Origin: Megaustenia siamemsis
Taxonomy: Eukaryota > Mollusca > Gastropoda > Stylommatophora > Ariophantidae
Direction of reading: 5' to 3'
Assembly: GCA_032433765.1 (NCBI GenBank)
Contig: JAVIAB010000051.1
Span: 84,955,973 to 85,019,972, forward strand
Length of the DNA stretch: 64,000 nt
The notes below the pieces were generated by a model that was not told where the DNA came from, made no database searches, and saw only the letters and a list, made by a program, of their open reading frames with translations. This document shows, piece after piece, positions 1 to 11,774 of this stretch (position 1 is its first letter; every line of letters starts with the position of its first letter). Both the position numbers and the translations under genes were made by a program.

Positions 1-248
1 ATTTGTTTTGTACAAATTATGTTAATTAAATAGTTTTCTTAATGTTGGCTGTTTCAAAACTTAATTAATTCTAATTTCTAAACATTCTAACTTAATTCCT
101 CATTTAATTTTTCTCTTTTCTTAAAATGTTATTGCACACAATATTTTTGTTATGTTGTTGCACATACTTGTTTTTTGTTATGTTGTTGCACATACTAATT
201 TTTTTACTTATGTTATTGTGGTAATGATTTTTATTTCATCTGTAACAG

Positions 249-359
249 ATATGGATGGGTCTGTTGTTTGCTCAATAAAACAACCTGATGGCTGTTTCCT
301 GACATTCCGAATCAATTCCACAGACAATAATGTTACAATTCTTGTCCAACAGACTACAA
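249..359 (+). CDS. Integrin beta, penultimate extracellular exon (beta-tail region)
   Basis: This internal exon encodes the end of the integrin beta extracellular leg (beta-tail domain), just before the membrane. An acceptor ending ...ctgtaacag precedes it and a gtgaga donor starts at 360. The frame reads ...DGSVVCSIKQPDGCFLTFRI..., with cysteines and the sequons NST and NNVT typical of this glycoprotein region. Both introns are phase 1: the exon ends with the single base a, which joins tc at 6290 to make an Ile codon. The next exon then begins CPEPVNIVPI, matching the ECPxGPDIIPI juncture of animal integrin beta chains. The rest of the gene (PSI, I-like, EGF repeats) must lie 5' of this window. 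Integrin beta pairs with an alpha chain to bind matrix ligands. The call rests mainly on continuity with the next two exons. Confidence 0.8.
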
Positions 360-1449
360 GTGAGATTTCCTATCCTACATTATTGTAATGTTTATTTCAC
401 ATAAAGACATGAGATATAATATAAACTCTTGAAAAAAATCCTGTCAGTGCAGTGAAAGTGCTACTGATAAATTTAGCACATAAGAACCAAAGTTATACAT
501 CAGAGGCTTTCTGTAAGGAAATGACAAAAATGTCGAAGCAATATCCCATCACAATGCCTGATTGATCCTTCTCCTTCCTCTTTTTCTTCAGCATTCAGAA
601 GTTAACTGGCATGCATTGTGTCATTTATTTATGGCAAGCTGTGATACTTGTGGAATTTTAGGTTCAACACATCTATTTTGGGCCACCTATTTTTTAACTA
701 TTATCAGAAAGAGCTAGACATCAGATTTCACTACCCAGACTAGAGGGAGAGTCAGGCCATGAAGAAATCTCAAATTAAAAAAAAACTGCATCGTCTATAG
801 CAATATGGCAAGATTCCAACCCAGGACCTTCTCGTCGAGAAGCTGGTGTCTCACTTCTAGATCATCCTCAGCAACACCTGAATGAACCCTGATTTAGTTT
901 GCAACTGTTTGTTGATTATATTTTTTAGTAGTCTTAATAAATTTTCTCATTTCTGAAACATAACTTGAGTTCTGCTATAGTACGTTAAAAGTGATCATAA
1001 GGGACAGTGTGATTTACATTTTTACTACATTTGTGGTTAAAAAAGTGATTATTTTACACAAGAAGTGGTACAATTTGTCAAATATTTATTCACATAAATG
1101 TCATTGGACTAAAATATCAATAGCATAAAGATTAACTATTCTAGAATATTCATATTTGTTATACAGTGTCCCAAATTTGAACTATTCCAATGAATTTTTC
1201 ATCTCAATAAAGTAGTTTCCTCAGGTCATCTTCATTCATACTTGTAAGGTTAGGGTTAGAACTTTGAGATGAGCGCAAGCGGCCACGAGAAAAGCTCTTT
1301 GATTTGTGGTCATGAACTAGAGGCAGTAAACAGTCTTGAATTAGCAATCTCTTCCTGAGTGTGGAGCTGCAAAAGAAAATTGTTAGATCCTCTACAACTT
1401 TATAGTAGAGAGAGGGACAATATGCTGACCAGGAACACCAAGAATGATG
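360..1449. other. Integrin intron 1, 5' part: no recognisable feature
   Basis: Unique-looking AT-rich intronic sequence. No exon-like frame, RNA gene or repeat of note was seen before the LINE fragment that begins near 1450. Confidence 0.5.
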
Positions 1450-2475
1450 TGTTCAAACACTGAACTGATTACCTTACTCTATGTTACTGAAGCTGAGACC
1501 CTCAAGGCAATTGATAGCCATAATTTAATACATCTCCAGAAAATGTTCAACATCATTTGGAAAGCAGAGAAGACGCCTCATAAATGGAAATAAGGAATCA
1601 TTGTTAAGATTTTTAAAAAAGGCAATCTCAGATTGTAACAACTGGAGAGGCTTGACACTTTTGTCAGTTGCCTCAAAGTTATTCTGCAAAATAGAATAAA
1701 GGATTCAATAGATACAGTAATGCGTGAAGAAGGCTGGGTTTAGAAAAGGGAGAAGCTGCCTTGACCACATTTTTACTCTATGACTTATATTGGAGGAACA
1801 CAATGAAAAGCAAAAACCTTTTGTACTTAATTTCATCGACTTCAAAAAAAGCATTCGATAGTATTCATAGAAATTCTTTGTGGAATATTCTGAAGCAATA
1901 TGGCTAACCATACAAAATCATAAATATTATTAAAGACATGTATGATGGTTACACATGTGCAGTTCAAACAGAGAAAGGACTGAGCAAATGTTTCCCAATA
2001 GAAACTGGGGTTAAACAAGGATGTATTTTGTCGCCCTTGTTATTTGGAGTTGTTATGGACTTCATAATGAAGAAATGCTGCACTGGTAATAAAGGCATTG
2101 AATGGATACAAGGAGACCATTTGGAGGACCTCGACTTTGCTAATGACATAGTTCTCATCAGCATTCAGATAAAAATGATGCAGGAAAACACAAATGAACT
2201 ATCATCAAAAGCCAGCAAAATTGGGCTTGAGATCAATCATGGAAAGACTAAGGTCATGAAAAGCTTAATTCCAACAGACGACAAAATATACATGGAAAAC
2301 AAACCAGTGGAAAAGATCAATCACTTTATCTATCTCGGAAGTCACATTGATTGAGAAGGGGATACATGTAAAGAAATTAGAATCAGAATAGCTAAAGCAG
2401 CAATGTCTTTCAGAAGCCTTGAAAAGTTGTGGAAATCAAAACTCATCAGCACAAACACAAAACATAGACTTTGGT
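1450..2475 (+). mobile_element. LINE-A fragment, 5' part (reverse transcriptase, decayed)
   Basis: Decayed non-LTR reverse transcriptase in the intron of the integrin gene. From about 1500 the frames read CNNWRGLTLLSVASK, then FIDFKKAFDSIHRNSLWNIL (about 1830-1900), MYDGYTCAV, GVKQGCILSPLLFG (about 2010-2050) and DLDFANDIVLIS, where the catalytic FADD has become FAND. There are several frameshifts and stops, so it is dead. The same family occurs reversed at 9094-10206 with a better-preserved frame. The copy is split at about 2476 by a different dispersed repeat (2482-2985). The endonuclease half is missing. Confidence 0.85.
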
Positions 2476-2481
2476 TCTTTG

Positions 2482-2985
2482 GTTATGGAAGGCCCCAGTA
2501 TCACTGCAAATGAATTAAAATCTATAATTGCTCAACCGCCCGTGCCAGCATAATCATCTGAATTATTATCTCATCTCCCAAACAAATAAAGGTAACTGTA
2601 GTCCCCATCGTTGCAGTCTCAGCACATGCCAAAAGACATAAGGCGAAACCGTGTAGAAAGTGAACACAGCCAACTGTTCCCTGTCATACGATATCATCAT
2701 TCATCGTAAACAATTGGAATATCGAAACATGATCAAAACGGATGAGACACACAGCTCACTGTGTGCACAGAGCACTTAACTCAGTAGCTCCTGCAACAAG
2801 CCGGACTTGAAATATGAGGAAACTGCAACAAGGAACACTTTTCATGCATAGCCTTCAATTGTTCCCGCCGCCTATCCACCATATGCCGGAAGTTCACATC
2901 CTCTTGAAAATGATGATCATCGTATTTTTAAAAAATGTATAGCGCTGGATGATGTTAGGCCATCATTGTTGATTCCAATTCCTTA
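2482..2985 (+). repeat. Dispersed ~500-600-bp element E, copy 1
   Basis: Unclassified dispersed repeat starting ggttatggaaggcc and running through a Lys/Arg-codon-rich stretch to tcctcttgaaaatgatgatc and a poly-A-like tract. Related copies lie at about 21430-22276, 43660-44175 and 56838-57436. Here it sits inside LINE-A, with about 60 bp of the LINE missing at the join. No intact protein frame is shared by all copies. Short TGGTTAT repeats precede the start in other copies, which resembles a microsatellite tail of a retroelement read on the minus strand. Confidence 0.7.
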
Positions 2986-3455
2986 GAAACAAAGCTGAAC
3001 ACATTAAAAAATAAATGTTTAAGGAAAATACTTGGTATAGCGTGGAATGAATTCAACACAAACGAGAAAATTAGAGAAATCGCCAATCAACCACTAATAT
3101 CTTCAGTAATCAAGAAAAGGTGATGGTCATATGTTAGACATGTGATGAGAAAAGATAATAACTGAATAACAAAGCAAGCCCACATGTGGGAAACAAAAAG
3201 TAAGAGGAAAAGAGGAAGACCCAGAGAGACACTGAGAAGAACACTGATGAGAGAGGCAAGAGCAGCAGGAATCGGCTCCCTCAATGAGATAGAGCTGCTT
3301 GCACAGAACAGAGACAAATGGTGAGATTTGATAAAATATCTTTAAAAGAATTGAAAACTGCTAGAACAAAAATTTAGATAAGAGGAGTATCTAGCTCTAC
3401 GCCCTATGGGCCGGCTATGGCTCGAAAGGTCAATAGATAGATAGATAGATGTTAC
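2986..3455 (+). mobile_element. LINE-A fragment, 3' end with (GATA)n tail
   Basis: Continues the LINE-A copy after the element-E interruption. Frames read ETKLNTLKNKCLRKILGIAW, then NEEIREIANQPLISSVIKK, a VRHVMRKDN segment and REARAAGIGSLNEIELLAQN. The 3' end runs ctctacgccctatgggccgg...cgaaaggtcaatagatagatagata, so this family ends in a short GATA microsatellite, as RTE/CR1-like LINEs with microsatellite tails often do. Multiple frame breaks are present. Confidence 0.82.
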
Positions 3456-5200
3456 TGAAACATCGACTCTGTAAGGAATAGTCTGAATATATTCCACATG
3501 TGCTACATTAGACAAATGCATGAAACATCTTGCAGTAAAATAAATATTTGGAGGTGGATCATCACAGAATTTGTATAGTGTTACTTATCTCAAGTGGGGG
3601 TGCAATTAACGGGACAAAGCGAAGGTGAATTCCTAAAAATATATTTTACTGAAAAATTGCCTTTGGCAACAGATTCAATGGAAGACTCTTCTACAACAAA
3701 AAAATATCATTCTTATACAAAATAATTAATTTTTAAGAAATATTCTAATGAGTGGACCTGCAAGCCCTATAAGGTTTCTGTAAATTACAGACTTTTTATG
3801 TGACTTCCTCCATTTTATTCTTTTTTAAATAAATCTACAATTCTTCTATAATATTTTAAAAAGAACTTTTATGCAGCTTTATAAAATGGCGTTGTTCTGC
3901 TGAAGAATAATTACTTCTTGAATAACTATTTTTTAAAATGGTAATTATCTAATGGTGTATTTTTAATTGCTAAATATAAACAAAATATGAATGTATCATA
4001 TTGATAAACAATAATAAAAGCTTCACAATTTTAACACTCCTAAAATTTTATTTAAGAGGATTTTTAAAACCTGGTTGTATAGGTTTTCTTTAAAAATATG
4101 TGAAAGGTATGAAGACAAGGAATAGAATGGTGATTTGAGGCACTGCACATTTACATAACTGTTATATTCATTTAATTACACCCCATGAAGAGCTACCTAA
4201 CATGAAATTGCTAGAAAATTGTGTTACTTAATAGTCTATTTATTAACAGTTTTTTTATTGTAGAAATTGTTGTGTTTTTTCAAAAGTATGATATTTATTA
4301 CAAATTATACTTGATGAAAACCTATCAACTAGTGCCACCAAAATCTGTGAGCTCAAATTATGTGATCCTGAAATCAGCAAAATGTGAAAACTGGGATATT
4401 TCAGCTATACGAACAAGACAAGACTGTACAAAGAACCAACGTTTTGACCAGAAGGTGTTCAACTATGACAAAAACAAACCAACAAAACAAAGAATACTTA
4501 TCCTTAAAAATCTTAACAAATTTAAACAGTGGCCAGAAAAATATAATGCCACTTTGAGAATACACACAAAATGAAATGTCATCAAGTAGCAAGAGAAAAC
4601 TAAACTAGAGCGGTTCTAAAACTGTGTAAAGGAAAGACTCCTTAAATGTGCATATAAAATTTAAAAGAAAGGAACATCAAGAATAATTATATATACAAAT
4701 GAAAAAAGATAATCACACTTGAGCTTAACAAACCAGATCGAACTATGAGACAGTTGCCTTGAGCAAACCAACTGCGTTTGACAGAAGAACATGAGATCAC
4801 ACCATTAACATGGATGTTGTTAGTGCAAGAAAGATCAAGGGAATTTAAAAGAAATACCAGAATTAAATGAGAAGTCTCTGAGATGACCTAGAACATTATC
4901 ATTTAAACATCTACCGATTTCATAATGTAGGCCTTCCAATAGTGTTTGTAGATGATTGCATATACAATGTTATGTGAGATACATGTGAAACTCTATCTAA
5001 CCTTGAAACTGCCATTAGGGAAGACAAGCCCGGTCAGTCACAAGTATATAATTGGTTTGTTTTGCAAACTTGGCAGCTACATTGGAGGTGTTTGGCTGTG
5101 GCCATAAGTAGAGCTCTTTAGATGTCTATGAACCAACAATTCTCTCATATTTTTTTTTTATGTGTAAATGCAACTAGCATTTAAGACTCAAGCCTATACA
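3456..5200. other. Intronic stretch without a supported gene
   Basis: AT-rich sequence. A 117-codon open frame at 4221-4574 has no recognisable domain and is probably chance. Traces at 4700-5120 may be an old transposon, but I could not assign them. Confidence 0.4.
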
Positions 5201-5204
5201 CTAT

Positions 5205-5480
5205 GTGGGAGCTGTGATAGCTCAGTGATTAGTGAACTGGACTACAAAGGACAAGAGGTAGGTAGGGTTTGATCCCAACCGACGGCTTCCGGTTCACTCA
5301 GCCTTTAATGGGTACCGGATTTTTTTTCTGGGAAAGTAAAGCGTCACGGGCATAATTACCAATTACATTACCCCAAAAATCATGTGCCGAAATGTCTGTA
5401 AAATTTATGGTCACTAACACCATATTCCCTATACGCCTCTTGGCGTGACGGGGGTACTTAACTTTCTTTTTTTTTTTTGT
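5205..5480 (+). mobile_element. tRNA-derived SINE (family S1), near full length
   Basis: The head is tRNA-like, with an A-box-like tagctcagtgatt (about 5218-5230) and a B-box-like gggtttgatccc (about 5265-5276). The body contains gggtaccggatttt, an accccaaaaatcatgtgccg block and the end ccctatacgcctcttggcgtgacggggg, followed by a T-rich tail. Other copies are at 5825-6095, 6640-6925 (minus), 25685-25935 (minus), 28279-29310 and 41895-41985 (minus). Confidence 0.85.
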
Positions 5481-5824
5481 TACTGTACACTATGTGATGA
5501 TTCTATCAATCTTTTTGAACATAAGACAGACATTCTGCTGCGTGGTACTGGTCATGCTACATATCTAAACCAGCTGATCTATTATTTCTTAATATGATCT
5601 AGCACTAGTATTGTCTCTGCTCTTTTCCGTATATCTTCTAAATGCTTACATTTTTATAATTTAAATAAGTTACGAGTTAAATGTGAACAATTGTTTAATA
5701 CTTGAAACATATTTAATATTATATTTCAATTCTTTTTTGATATCACTAATCACATTTTCTGCATAAAACATGTCATGTTGAACTTCAAATCAAAGCCAGG
5801 ATAATTTAAGTTTTTTTTTTTTTT

Positions 5825-6095
5825 AATCCAAGGAGTCATCATTGAACAGTGAACTTGCCCTACTGAGGACATGCGGTTCAACCCCATCTATGTTTTCTAA
5901 ATAACCCAACCTTAAATGGGTACCAGAAGTGTTTTCTGCAAAAGAAATACAGTTTTGATGTAGTGCTGACCACATTACCAATAAAATGTTTCAGTGGATG
6001 AAAAATATGGGCTCTAATTCCATATTGATATATTGTGTATATGGGACCATAATTCCATTACAGCACACTCGAGACCAATGGGGTTCTTTCTTTGT
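5825..6095 (+). mobile_element. SINE S1, strongly diverged copy
   Basis: The layout matches the 5205 copy: tRNA-like head with a degenerate B box (gcggttcaacccc), aacccaaccttaaatgggtacc, a gtgctgaccacattacc block and a diverged end. Divergence suggests an old insertion. Confidence 0.6.
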
Positions 6096-6289
6096 CATTT
6101 AATTTAGTTCATTTCAAGAACTCAAATATAGTGAGCAGCTCCTATGATAATCTTTTATTTTCTTCTCCATTCATATGTTATATTTCAAATGCCAAACATC
6201 AGGCTGTTTGATGCCTAATAATTAATTTTTAAATGTAATGTTCATATGTGTTTTTTGTACATTACTAACTGTAGCTTGTGTTTTCTTAG

Positions 6290-6456
6290 TCTGCCCAGAG
6301 CCAGTGAACATAGTTCCCATAGCTGCTGGTGTTGTAGGTGGTGTTGTGGCCATTGGTCTTCTGCTGCTGTTACTGTGGAAGATTCTTACAACCGTCTTTG
6401 ACAGAATTGAGTACTCTAAATTTGAAGAGGATCTCAAACAATGCAAGTGGGCTCAG
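6290..6456 (+). CDS. Integrin beta, transmembrane and membrane-proximal cytoplasmic exon
   Basis: The exon starts after a ttttcttag acceptor and ends at cag|gtaaca, phase 0. It encodes CPEPVNIVPIAAGVVGGVVA, then a Leu-rich transmembrane helix, then WKILTTVFDRIEYSKFEE and ...CKWAQ. This is the classic integrin beta order: small-residue and GxxxG-like helix start, a run of Leu, a Trp-Lys at the inner face, the HDRREFAKFE-type membrane-proximal segment (here FDRIEYSKFE) and KW before the first NPxY. The conserved Asp of that segment, known in the family to salt-bridge the alpha-chain GFFKR motif, is present; the preceding His is Phe here. Flanking introns are about 5.9 and 5.3 kb and filled with LINE and SINE debris. 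I consider the family assignment very secure; which paralogue it is cannot be told from this fragment. Confidence 0.93.
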
Positions 6457-6639
6457 GTAACACATACAATATTTGAGTGATGATTCTTGCTATCTTTATA
6501 TTAATATGAGCTCTAGAAAAATATAACACTTGAGTTGTTTACTTTAGAATTTATTTTTCATTCATGATAGATTCAACATTTTTTTCTTGACCACGATCGA
6601 ACAAAGCATTGATTAACTTATACGCATAAGAACATAGTT

Positions 6640-6925
6640 TATGTAAAATAAAGTAAAGGTTCCCTCCACGCCTTGCTAGGCATATGGGAAATATGGTGTT
6701 AGTGACCATATTTTTCTATGACCAAGGCACATTTTTGGGTGATGTGGTCAGTATCTTGCCAGGCCGCTTTTACATCTCCCAGAGAAATCTCTGGTACCCA
6801 TTTTTAGTGGCTGGGTGAAGCCAGGGGCCTTGTCGGTCCAGAAAAAAATCTGTGACTGTTTGAGATAAAACCTGGATCTTCTGGTCAGGAATTGAACACA
6901 CTAACCACTCAGCCACAGATGGTCC
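6640..6925 (-). mobile_element. SINE S1, minus-strand copy in integrin intron 2
   Basis: The reverse complement of this stretch matches the S1 body. The + strand shows the end block first (ccctccacgccttgctaggcatatgg), then tggtgttagtgaccatattt, ctggtacccattttt and finally the head with ggaattgaacacactaaccactcagcc, which is the complement of B- and A-box-like motifs. Confidence 0.8.
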
Positions 6926-7429
6926 ATTTATAGTTTATGGTTTCAACAAAATTCCTTCATTTTGTATGGTACTTAGCAATCATTTACAGGGTGTCCCAAA
7001 TCTAAATCACATTGAAAACATGCTTCACTGTTCTCATGTTTCACTCTTCCCAACCAGGCATTCCTTGGACTGCTCTCTTTTTCAGTTTTCCATTAGGCCT
7101 CACTGCATAATGGTTATTATGATTATTTTTACATCACATCTGAGAACATGATCTAGCTTTCCTGGTTATGCTATTAACACTGTGTGCCTTTCCTCTTTGT
7201 TACACTATTTAGGTGGTTCTTTACTGCTTATTTTGCTTATTTCTGTTTGAAGGACCATCATGTGGAAGTAGAGCAGGATATTGTCAGTACTGGTATTTTG
7301 ACCATAATACCACTAGTCAGCTATGGTTCTGTAACCTTAACATGAGCAGTCAACTATGGTTCAGTGACCACTGTTAGCTATGCATTGCATTTAGGTCCTA
7401 TAATTGTATAAAACATCTCTATAAATAAG

Positions 7430-7850
7430 CACAACAGTTGCTTGCAGCAATATGTGTATGATTTTTCTAAAGTGGAGAAATTAAAGAATAAAATTACATC
7501 ACACAAAATAAGATGCATAATAAATGCTGCAAACAAAACCAGAAGAGATAGAGTGAAAAATGAAAGTCTGTAAAATACCATGAGAAAATCCATTAACAAT
7601 TACATCAAACATAGAAGAATTAAATGGTCTGGACTTTTGATCAGAATAAATCCCAACTACATTGCAGCATAAGTATTCACCATCATATCAGACTGCAGGT
7701 GAAAGGTCACCCAGAAATAGGTGGATAGATGATATGAAAGAGTCAGCAAATAAACTCAAGATTCTCCAGTTGCACAAGTATCAATGTCCAGAAAGCTGCA
7801 CTTACCTCCTCTCTGCAACACTTTACTGAAGGAATCAAAAGAAGAAGAAA
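7430..7850 (+). mobile_element. LINE-I 3' fragment, decayed
   Basis: Frames contain HRRIKWSGLLIRINPN, then a degraded RGRPRKRWIDD-like segment and VKESANKLKILQLHKYQCPE, the usual C-terminal region of APE-type LINE ORF2 proteins. It ends in a GAAGAAGAAATAAA-type tail. Stops are frequent and no RT domain remains. Confidence 0.6.
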
Positions 7851-8149
7851 TAAAATGTAAAATATATTTTCAGAAAGCAGCATTTAAGCAATAATACAAG
7901 TTAAAGCAGAAAGACTGCACTCATTGTACAATTAATTGTGCCTAGTTTAAGAAAATATTCTTGTGATATTTTGAAAGACAAGTAGCAAAAGTTGACAAGA
8001 AAAAATATGTAACTAATTTAACATATTAACTTGAATAATAGAATCTCTAGGAGAGTATGTAACTGAATCAATAACTTGTCCTGCTCCAAAAAAAGGAGAA
8101 CACTGGTTTGAGTAACAGTAAGATCACAAGTAACAAGTACTCTAATTGT

Positions 8150-8262
8150 GATGTTCTGTCTGTGGGGGCGATCAACACACTTAACCTGACAGCTGACTTC
8201 ATGTGAGAGTCTGGAATCCTACTCTGATTGAGTCCTGATCGCAGAGAGAGAGAGAGAGATCA
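8150..8262 (+). repeat. Single copy of the gcgatca...tgatcgc short element
   Basis: Sequence from ggggcgatcaacacacttaa through attgagtcctgatcgc plus a GA microsatellite is nearly identical to the unit tandemly repeated at 13943-14300. The 7-bp inverted ends gcgatca/tgatcgc are intact in this copy. Confidence 0.75.
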
Positions 8263-8903
8263 CAAGTTTTTTCTGGAAGGAGTGGGAAGGAGGGGGGTGG
8301 GGGAATACAAATTCAGGTCTGAACACTTCATGGCAGCTGTACATTACAAGCGGCTTTTATTCTTAAGTTCTAAAAGATGCCAGGCATACCCCAGAAATAA
8401 TATAATGCTATTTAGATATGTTCTTTTTTTTACAGAATCTCTAAAACACTGAAGTTTTAATAAAGGCAGATGTAGACAAATCTGTGATTTAAATATATTA
8501 TGGAAAAGGACTGGAAATTTAAATTGTAACATTCTTTGATAAGGAAAGTAGTTTAGTTTACAACCTAGAATTACAACAATTATTTTTTATGTAATGATCT
8601 GGTAAGAATGTATGAATAATGACACTGGATAATTAACAATATCTGAGGATCACAATAATTTCATCTCAAATAGAAACTATTTCTCTTTCTTCACTTCTAC
8701 CCGTTCGGGTGTCTATGGGGATACAATGTTCTAGTTTCGCTCTGGTGGCTTCTGTCATTGTCAATTGACGTTGTAGCATTTTTTTGTTGTTGTCTGTCCA
8801 TCTTAATCTGGGTCTATGTAAACTATAAAAGGACAAATTTCTTTTTACTCTTTTGTATAATACATTTTAAATGGGTAGTCTGCCAATCTGATACCCTTTA
8901 GAG

Positions 8904-8960
8904 CAGCATTTCGCAACCTGTGGTCTGCTATGCCATCACAGGGGGTCCACGAAGGTTTGA
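8904..8960 (+). mobile_element. Possible hAT-type terminal inverted repeat remnant
   Basis: cagcatttcgcaacctgtgg followed by gggggtccacgaagg resembles the CAG-G-TTCTCAACC termini typical of hAT transposons. No matching opposite end was found, so this is a solo remnant at best. Confidence 0.35.
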
Positions 8961-9086
8961 AGAATAATATGATATTTTGTAGCAACCTGGAAAAAGAGAA
9001 TGTATGAATAAAAGCACAAAAGAAAATAAATCATAAAAAGAAGAACGATTTCCCTTTAAAAAAAAAGACTTTTCTAACTTACTGAC

Positions 9087-10206
9087 TATCTATCTATCTA
9101 TTGACCTTTCGAGCCGTAACCGGCCCATTGGGTGTAGACCAAGATACACCTTCTCATATTTAAATTTTTTGTTCTAGCAGTTTTCTTTTAAAGATATTTT
9201 ATCAAATCTCGCCATCTGTCTCTGTTCTGTGCAAGCAGCTGAGGGAGCCGATTCCTACTGCTCTTGCCTCTCTCATCAATATATCTCAGTATCCCCCTGG
9301 GTCTTCCTCTTTTCCTCTTGTCTTACCTGTTGTTTCCCATATGAGGGCTTGCTTTGCTATTCGGTTATTATCTCTTCTCATCACATGTCCAACATATGAC
9401 CATCGTCTTTTCTTTATTACTGAAGATATTAGTGGTTGATTGGCGATTTCTCTAATTTCCTCGTTTGTTTTGAATTCGTTCCATGCTATACCAAGTATTT
9501 TCCTTAGACATTTATTTTCGAATGCGTTCAACTTTGTTTCTATATCTCTTGTTGTTTTCCAGCTTTCACACGCATATGTAAGGGTTGATAGTACATTTGA
9601 TTTGAATAGCCTAAGTTTTGTGTTTGTGCTGATGAGTTTTGATTTCCACAACTTTTCAAGGCTTCTGAAAGACATTGCTGCTTTAGCTATTCTGATTCTA
9701 ATTTCTTTGCTTGTATCCCCTTCTCGATCAATGTGACTTCCAAGATAGATAAAGTGATCGATCTCTTCTACTGGTTTGTTTTCCATGTATATTTTGTCAC
9801 CTGTTGGAATTAAACTTTTCATGACTTTAGTCTTTTCATGATTGATCTCAAGCCCAATTTTGCTGGCTATTGATGATAGTTCATTTGTGTTTTCCTGCAT
9901 CGTTTTTATCTGACTGCTGATGAGAACTATGTCATCAGCAAAGTCGAGGTCCTCCAAATGGTCTCCTTGTATCCATTCGATACCTTTATTACCAGTGCAG
10001 CATTTCTTCATTATGAAGTCCATAACAATTCCAAATAACAAGGGCAATAAAATACATCCTTGTTTAACCCCAGTTTCTATTGGGAAACATTCGCTCAGTC
10101 CTTCCTCTGTTCGAACTGCACATGTGTAACCATCATACATGTCTTTGATAATATTTATGATTTTTGATGGTAAGCCATATTGCTTCAGAATTTTCCACAA
10201 AGAATC
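9087..10206 (-). mobile_element. LINE-A, 5'-truncated copy with long open RT frame
   Basis: The minus strand carries a 304-codon open frame (10200 down to 9286) beginning MWKILKQYGLPSKIINIIKD. Reverse-transcriptase palm motifs are GVKQGCI (about residue 44-50) and the catalytic LDFADD (FADD at residues 87-90), followed by a YLGSHID segment, the thumb region and a KRRWSYVGHVMRRDN C-terminal motif. The 5' end is truncated at palm level, so endonuclease and fingers are absent. The 3' end (9087-9120 on the plus strand) shows tctatctatctattgacctttcg, the complement of the GATA tail. It is younger than the 1450 copy, because the catalytic aspartates and frame survive. Confidence 0.88.
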
Positions 10207-10369
10207 TCGAGACCATCAAAACTTACTGACTTCAAAACATTAATCTCAGCACTAAGAAGAACTTGTGATGTGCCATGAAAGACACTTTAAACTTGACAAA
10301 TATCAAATAAACAAAAAGATCAGCCAGATCACACATTCTCAAGTGGCCTCAACATTGTTTATGATGGGG

Positions 10370-10790
10370 TCGGGAGAATTCACTCCACCCCAATCAAAAG
10401 TGGTGCAACTAGTAGTAGTAGCCTCTGTCAGTCATAGTTGAATATGGGTTTTTCTGTGCCCCTAGAAATGTTATTTTTTCTTTTCTTTCGCATTGTATTC
10501 TCTTTTTCTGTGAATCTGTCTGCTTTTTGTTTGAGTTGACGCTTTAAAGTGTGTTTCCAAAGATTGTGGTCTGCAGCTATTTCTTACCAGGCTACAGGGT
10601 TTGTGTTCAGAGTCTTCATGTCATATTTACACACGTCTACAAAACAAAGTTTTGGGTGTCCCCTACTTCTTTTGCCATCTGTTAGTTGTTCATAGAGTAT
10701 ATTTTTTGGTATGCTACCATCTTTCATACGGTGTACGTGATCCATTTCCCACCTTACACTTTTGCTTGTAACATGGCGTTGACCAGGCCA
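10370..10790 (-). mobile_element. LINE-B-like 3' fragment, decayed
   Basis: The minus strand reads RWEMDHVHRMKDGSIPKNIL, then a GKRSRGHPKLCFVDVCKYDM segment and KTLNTNPVAW. This is the region of LINE ORF2 between RT and the C-terminal zinc knuckle, comparable to RWLGHVQRMEEKRIPRQIL in the LINE at 16677. Stops break the frame. Confidence 0.65.
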
Positions 10791-11261
10791 TTAGATCTTG
10801 TGATATTCATCATTTCTCATTTTTTAACCATTAAAAAGTTCTTCATGTTGATCTCTGTTATTGGTTATTATTTAACAAACTTTTCTTATAAGTGATGTGC
10901 TCTATGAATGAGATGCCATGAATATTTGCAGTAACACCTCATTTTCAACTGGTGTTTTAACATTCTAATTCTGCATTCATTACCATAATGATGTGAAGAT
11001 ATTCAGTAATGTTCATATTAACAATGTGTGCACTAGTCTAATCTTCTATTTTAAGTTAATTGTTTTGCACAAGTCTTTTCGGTCTTGTTAATGTAGTTGT
11101 TATGTATAGTGTTATTCTAGTTTTGATTTTGAAACCATAATTATTTATATAAAATCCTGTTTTGCACATTTTCATAGATTGCCCAACTAGAGAGCATACT
11201 GAATGAGGATTCCCAAAAACCTTTTTTAATTAAATAATGTTTTACACTCACTGGAGTCTGT

Positions 11262-11612
11262 AGAAATGTGGTTTTACAGAAGAATGTTGAGAATACCATG
11301 GACAGCTAAGAAGAGTAATGAAAATGTTCTGAAAGAGGCCAAAGCAAAAAGAGAGCTAATGTCCAATATTAGGAAGAAACAATCATCATTTTTTGGCCAT
11401 GTAATAAGAAGGGAACAGCTGGAATATATTGTAACAACTGGGAAAATTGAGGGATGAAGAGATAGAGGGAAGCAAAGAGAAAAGATACCAGATAGCTTAA
11501 GAGAATGGCTTGGCAGAAGGTCAACAACAGAAATGATAAATAACTGTCGAGATCTATTGTTGTGGAGAGACATGATCACCTACGCCAGCAGGCCCAGTAC
11601 TTGATGATGATA
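11262..11612 (+). mobile_element. LINE-D 3' fragment in integrin intron 2
   Basis: Reads MWFYRRMLRIPWTAKKSNEN, then KRELMSNIRKKQSSFFGHVI, RREQLEYIVTTGKIEG, a broken REWLGRRSTTEMINN and the end DMITYASRP followed by a TGATGATGAT tail. Only the ORF2 C-terminus is present. The same family is at 22935-23468, 36519-36627, 43346-43655 and 62938-63315. Confidence 0.8.
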
Positions 11613-11774
11613 GTGATCAATGTTTTACACATCCTACCATTTTATCTTGTTACTTGCTATTCTATCTTTGGTTTAATGCCAATGATAGTTGTTTTTAGTT
11701 TCTTAAACCAAGTGTTTGTGTTTGTATGTTAAAGCAAAATTGTTGCTATCATTGTATCATCTGCTCTGTTACAG

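Larger units (their letters stand above)
7851..9086. other. Intronic stretch: one short dispersed element and a possible hAT end, otherwise empty
   Basis: No gene seen. It holds a single copy of the about 90-bp element that forms the 117-bp array at 13.9 kb (8150-8262 here) and a hAT-like terminal sequence near 8904. Confidence 0.45.

Noticed and set aside
4221..4574. 117-codon open frame as a gene or exon
   Set aside because: No recognisable domain, Lys/Asn-rich as expected for AT-rich DNA, and no relation to the integrin reading frame.
5205..5285. Functional tRNA gene at the S1 SINE head
   Set aside because: Cloverleaf pairing is poor and the sequence continues into a repeated SINE body with several genomic copies.
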